Assembly: GCA_012518155.1 (NCBI GenBank)
Contig: JAAYTC010000301.1
Location: 1 to 9,537, forward strand
Direction of reading: 5' to 3'
DNA: 9,537 bases
DNA from: Bacteroidales bacterium
GTDB taxonomy: Bacteria > Bacteroidota > Bacteroidia > Bacteroidales > Dysgonomonadaceae
Shown here: positions 6,190 to 9,537 of the stretch, piece after piece
Position numbering within the stretch: the stretch's first letter is position 1
Layout of the letters: every line of letters begins with the position of its first letter
The notes under the pieces: model-generated
The model's database searches: none
Told to the model about the DNA's origin: nothing
The model's input: only the letters and a program-made list of their open reading frames with translations
Program-made: the position numbers and the translations under genes

Positions 6190-9024
6190 TCATTGTCGTG
6201 GTGTATTCTTTTTTCGGAACGAGTAAGTTCCACTTTGTACTATCTCGTAATCTTCTTCGCCGGGAAGGTATACTTTTGCTTGGCAGTTGAAAGGCACCGA
6301 CAGATCCATGATGAAGTGACCCTCTTCTACTCTCCAATCCACAGAGATTGTACCGGACACTGTTTCGTGTGAGGCACTCACGTATGTAAGGTCACCCACC
6401 ACTTGCGGCGCGATAGTCACCGTTTGATAACTGTTGGCGTGCCCGTCATTGGTGATCGATTCAATATTGATCGATTCGTGCTCCATTCGTATGCCCGCGA
6501 GTGATTTATAGAACCACTCTAGTATCTGTCCCATCATGAAGTGGTTCCAAGAGGCACCTGCTCTTGGATCCCACAGCTCGGTAAGGGTGGTAGCCCCAAA
6601 CTGCAATTGAAAACCGTATCCCGGCACCTCCCTGTGGTTATGCATTTTGTACATCACCTCGTTGAGGCCGTTATCGGCCAACGTTTGGAACAAGTACCGA
6701 TTGCCCACATCGCCCGTCGACAAGCGGTACCCTTTTTCCTCGATTTCTTTCACGAGGTTTTCCAGAACAGCCTCTTTGTGCTCCGGCTCCACGATACCAG
6801 CGAAGAGCGGCATCGCGTTGGATGCTTGACTGCCCGTTCCATATTGTTGCGTTTGTTCATTGAAAAACTCCTTGTTAAAAGCGGCCTTCACCTCTTCTTT
6901 GAGTGCCGCGTATCGGGCGTGGTCTTCTTTGTTTCCTGTCATCTCCGCCGCTTGTACCAAGTAGTCCACTACCATAAAGTAATGCGTGGACGCGGAGAGT
7001 GGAACCGGTGTGTTATGCGACACGCCATAAGGTTGGTCTTCCCGGTAATCGCACCAGTCGCCCAACCCATGCGATACGATATGGTTGGTTGCTGTTGAGG
7101 AGAGGTAGTCCACGTATCCTTTCATCACGTCGTAATATTCAACTATCAACGAGTTGTCGCCGTAAAATTGATAATACATAAAAGGAAGGATTACCGAGGT
7201 GCTTCCCCATTCGGGTGAATCCCGGAATCCCCCTTCGAAGACGACGTACTCCGGCGCGATATCAGGCACCAGCCCGTTAGGGAGTTGCGCGTCACGAATG
7301 TCCTGCATAATTTTAGGAGCGAAGGTGGTGAGGTCGAAATTATAAAACAACCCCGGCCCGTTGAGGTGTACCTGTTCCAGCCAGCCTAGTTTCTCCCGGT
7401 GGGGGCAGTCTGTGAATACCGCGTGCATGTTGCTTTTTATCGCGTTGATGATGAGTCGGTACGCGTCATTAAACAGCTCGTTGGAACTGTTGAAATGGCC
7501 CGTTCGAGCGGAGGAATTGTAGACAAAACAAGACTCTATCTCCTTTATTATCGGGATATCCCGCGGATCGTCCACCTTGGATACAGGAATCGTTTCATCT
7601 CCGCCAGGAGAACTACCTGATAGAAGGTCTCCCACTATTTCGGGTTTCGCGCCATCCACTTGAATGTAGCGGTATCCGTAGTAGCTAAACCGTGGGTGCC
7701 AGACCTCCTCCTCTCCTCCCTTCAGGATATATTCGTAATAGTAGGGTGAACCCGATTGCGATTGGTTTACCGAGCCATCTTCATAGATATTCTCTCCCAC
7801 CGTCAGTCGAATCACATCACCTTCCTTTCCATGTACTTTAATTTTGGGGAAACCGGATAAATTCTGCCCCATATCAAACACGTACGCGTCCCCTACTTTT
7901 CTTATCGATTGAGCCGTATAGGTTTCCACTACTTTAACGGGATCGGTTGTTTGAGGTTTCAGTTGGCCTTTAGGAGCCGTTTGTACCACCACCGGTTGCC
8001 ATTTTGAATCATCAAAACCGGATGTGTCCCATCCTTCCTGTTCCAAGCGTGCGTCGTAATCTTCCCCACCGTACATATCGTTATATACTAATGGGCTCAA
8101 GGAGTACTTCCAGCTCTCATTCGAGTTGATTTCCTCGACGACCCCATCGTTATATGTGATTAACATTTTAAATAGCAGGGTGGGGGGACCAAAGCTCACT
8201 TGCATCTTGACGTACCGCCCTCCTTGTTGGTTAAAAAAACCATTCCCGAGCAGTACTCCAATCGCGTTGATCTTTTCCAGTTGGTCGGTTACGTCGTACG
8301 CGTTGTAGTAAATCGTTTTATCGTAGTCGCTCCACATCGGGTCAAACTGGGCATTCCCTAGTTTCTCGCCGTTCAGTGTCAGTTCGTAGTGTCCCAGCCC
8401 GCTGATGTAGATGATGGCGCTTTTTACTTTCTTGTTCACGGGAACCTCTTTCCTCAGGTAGATGCTTCGTTTAGAGAGTGGATGCGTCGCTTGCCATCGT
8501 TGCCCCGTCTCGGAATGAATTGAAACGCCATGGTATCCCCTGCCTTCCGGGATGTTTGAATCTTTTTTATCGATCGCCCCGATCCATTTGGCCGTGGTCG
8601 CTAGATCCGCCGGGGCAATTCTAAAAGTGCCGTATTCGCTCCAACGCGAGGCACGGTCGCTGCTGTCCCACACCTTGACCCTCCATCGGTACGCTTTCGC
8701 GGGAAGCAGTATTTCTTCCCCCGTGTATGATACCCCTTGGCTTTGTCCGGAGGGCACCTTACCGGTATCCCACACCTTGGTCTCTTTCCCTTCGACTTCC
8801 GTATAAACTTCGATGGCGTATGCCGACTGGAGGTCCCCTTGGTTCTTTTTTCCCGCTTGCACCTGCCATCCGAAACAAGGCGTTTCCGTTGCTACCAGCA
8901 GTGGGTTTTGCCGGTAGTCGCACGTGACTTTGGTAATAATCAGCCCGTTCGTTCTGTCAACACTGCACGCGGAATAACAGCAAGCCAGTAAAAGGGGCAA
9001 AATAACATTTCTCCCGTGTTTCAT
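6190..9024 (-). CDS. GH78 alpha-L-rhamnosidase, divergent DCPHREKLGW subgroup, lipoprotein, 944 aa
   Basis: This is predicted to be a secreted exo-alpha-L-rhamnosidase. The N-terminus MKHGRNVILPLLLACCYSAC has two possible lipoboxes, LLAC (Cys15) and YSAC (Cys20); either makes it a lipoprotein. Domains by eye: Ig/Fn3-like about 32-138 (VWDTGKV), rhamnosidase N-terminal beta-domain about 180-350 (YISGLGHYELTLNG), second beta-domain about 370-475 (DMGQNLSG at 384), catalytic (alpha/alpha)6 barrel about 500-850, and C-terminal beta-domain. The catalytic motif is DCPHREKLGWLEQ (539-551), with Glu544 the expected general acid. It is one residue shorter than in the other complete GH78 protein of this operon and has Gln551 where that protein has Asp509. 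Glu816 in TTLTELWDP is the expected general base. The start is supported by an ATGA overlap with the stop of the upstream gene, preceded by an A-rich stretch. A 64-bp gap separates it from the GH127 gene downstream; no Bacteroides-type promoter (TAnnTTTG) was seen in that gap. Confidence 0.9.
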   Translation of the reverse strand: MKHGRNVILPLLLACCYSACSVDRTNGLIITKVTCDYRQNPLLVATETPCFGWQVQAGKKNQGDLQSAYAIEVYTEVEGKETKVWDTGKVPSGQSQGVSYTGEEILLPAKAYRWRVKVWDSSDRASRWSEYGTFRIAPADLATTAKWIGAIDKKDSNIPEGRGYHGVSIHSETGQRWQATHPLSKRSIYLRKEVPVNKKVKSAIIYISGLGHYELTLNGEKLGNAQFDPMWSDYDKTIYYNAYDVTDQLEKINAIGVLLGNGFFNQQGGRYVKMQVSFGPPTLLFKMLITYNDGVVEEINSNESWKYSLSPLVYNDMYGGEDYDARLEQEGWDTSGFDDSKWQPVVVQTAPKGQLKPQTTDPVKVVETYTAQSIRKVGDAYVFDMGQNLSGFPKIKVHGKEGDVIRLTVGENIYEDGSVNQSQSGSPYYYEYILKGGEEEVWHPRFSYYGYRYIQVDGAKPEIVGDLLSGSSPGGDETIPVSKVDDPRDIPIIKEIESCFVYNSSARTGHFNSSNELFNDAYRLIINAIKSNMHAVFTDCPHREKLGWLEQVHLNGPGLFYNFDLTTFAPKIMQDIRDAQLPNGLVPDIAPEYVVFEGGFRDSPEWGSTSVILPFMYYQFYGDNSLIVEYYDVMKGYVDYLSSTATNHIVSHGLGDWCDYREDQPYGVSHNTPVPLSASTHYFMVVDYLVQAAEMTGNKEDHARYAALKEEVKAAFNKEFFNEQTQQYGTGSQASNAMPLFAGIVEPEHKEAVLENLVKEIEEKGYRLSTGDVGNRYLFQTLADNGLNEVMYKMHNHREVPGYGFQLQFGATTLTELWDPRAGASWNHFMMGQILEWFYKSLAGIRMEHESINIESITNDGHANSYQTVTIAPQVVGDLTYVSASHETVSGTISVDWRVEEGHFIMDLSVPFNCQAKVYLPGEEDYEIVQSGTYSFRKKNTPRQ
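9021..9024 (-). other. ATGA stop/start overlap between two rhamnosidase genes
   Basis: Read on the minus strand, the bases ATGA hold the start ATG (9024-9022) of the 944-residue rhamnosidase and the TGA stop (9023-9021) of the upstream partial rhamnosidase. The upstream gene's last codons (ACG AAA AAA ACA) supply an A-rich leader. This arrangement is a common sign of co-transcription and translational coupling, and it fixes the downstream start codon. Confidence 0.85.
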
Positions 9025-9537
9025 GTTTTTTTCGTTATTAATTCAGCACTACTCCTGTTTTCTATGGTGGCGGTATACCCTTCAGGCACCTGCAAGTCGT
9101 AGTGAATCGCGTTTCCTTCGCGCGTCCACTCCAGATTGACCCCCTCATCACCAATAGGTATAGAACCGTTACACTGTTCGAGATCGAGGTCGGTGAAACG
9201 CACCGTGATGGTATTATTCACGCGGTCGATCTCTTTTATTCCCAATACGTCCCGGTATAGCACGTATGCTATAAAAGAAGCAAAACCGTGATTGCAGCTC
9301 GCGTGGCTTTGCATATTTTCCCACAGTGTACCCGTTAAATCGGCCATCGAGTAGAAATAATCCTGAATTTCTGATATCAATTGGCCTTGAAGATTATAAC
9401 GCGATAAGATGTCCATCCGCAAGTAGTTTCCGATAAAAGCGTTCGCACGGAATACATTGGGATAGGTCAGCTGGTCGTCGCGGTTGGGGCCAAAGTCGTT
9501 TGCAATTTTCTTCCATAACTCCGGATGGGACTCGGGA
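9021..9537 (-). CDS. GH78-type alpha-L-rhamnosidase, C-terminal fragment, cut by right window edge
   Basis: The frame is open from the stop at 9021 to the right edge, about 171 residues beginning PESHPELWKKIANDFGPN, so the gene continues beyond the window. A TTG at 9422 is in frame but lies inside the conserved reading frame and is not a real start. The visible part is the end of the (alpha/alpha)6 catalytic barrel plus the short C-terminal beta-domain. TGTLWENMQSHASCNHGFAS holds the expected general-base Glu (codon 9320-9318), followed by FIAYVLYRDVLGI and a beta-rich tail. This TLWE...NHG arrangement is that of GH78 enzymes, in a subgroup different from the two complete ones here. The acid motif lies off the window, so activity cannot be confirmed. 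Its stop overlaps the start of the next rhamnosidase by 4 nt, so it belongs to the same operon. A GH78-like protein of neighbouring family assignment is possible. Confidence 0.75.
   Translation of the reverse strand, partial: PESHPELWKKIANDFGPNRDDQLTYPNVFRANAFIGNYLRMDILSRYNLQGQLISEIQDYFYSMADLTGTLWENMQSHASCNHGFASFIAYVLYRDVLGIKEIDRVNNTITVRFTDLDLEQCNGSIPIGDEGVNLEWTREGNAIHYDLQVPEGYTATIENRSSAELITKKT

Noticed and set aside
6216..6231. Short hairpin GGAAC/GTTCC near the end of the 944-residue rhamnosidase gene
   Set aside because: The stem is only 5 bp, it lies before the stop codon in the coding direction, and it is followed on the minus strand by an A run rather than a T run, so it is not a terminator.
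6454..6477. Direct repeat of GATCGATTC with a 6-bp spacer
   Set aside because: It encodes a local Glu-Ser-Ile repeat in the rhamnosidase C-terminal domain. A 9-bp match this close has no supporting context and is probably coincidental.
6541..7098. 185-residue plus-strand open frame opposite the 944-residue rhamnosidase
   Set aside because: It is antisense to the catalytic barrel of a well-supported GH78 gene and shows no domain or motif.

Overview
The window looks like a piece of a Bacteroidota chromosome, probably Bacteroidales or Flavobacteriia. The evidence is a dihydroxy-acid dehydratase of the form common in that phylum, a run of secreted glycoside hydrolases typical of a polysaccharide utilization locus, and A-rich stretches before start codons in place of clear Shine-Dalgarno sites. 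Base composition looks close to half G+C by eye. A genus cannot be named from this sequence.

Layout. Bases 1-1431 (+ strand) carry the C-terminal five sixths of ilvD, cut by the left edge. After a 24-bp junction everything else lies on the minus strand, so it runs from the right edge toward ilvD. In order of transcription: the C-terminal end of a GH78-type alpha-L-rhamnosidase (9537-9021, cut by the right edge); a complete second GH78 protein (9024-6190), whose ATG overlaps the previous stop codon by 4 nt; a 64-bp gap; a GH127 (DUF1680) beta-L-arabinofuranosidase-type enzyme (6125-4218); a 20-bp gap; and a complete third GH78 protein (4197-1456). The window is almost entirely coding and no gene-free stretch exceeds 64 bp. 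No tRNA, rRNA, CRISPR array or mobile element was seen.

Function. The four minus-strand genes look like one operon for periplasmic or cell-envelope trimming of a rhamnose-rich plant-type glycan. Three exo-rhamnosidases from visibly different GH78 subgroups would remove L-rhamnose in different linkages. The GH127 enzyme, with a zinc-bound cysteine nucleophile motif, would remove beta-L-arabinofuranose or a related sugar such as aceric acid. Rhamnogalacturonan II, rhamnogalacturonan I and arabinogalactan are candidate substrates. No SusC/SusD pair, sulfatase, lyase or regulator falls inside the window, so the substrate stays open.

The least expected signal is a perfect 12-bp inverted repeat (1366-1404) inside the last codons of ilvD. 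Read on the minus strand it is followed by a run of five T. It therefore looks like the intrinsic terminator of the rhamnosidase operon, embedded in the coding sequence of the convergent gene.
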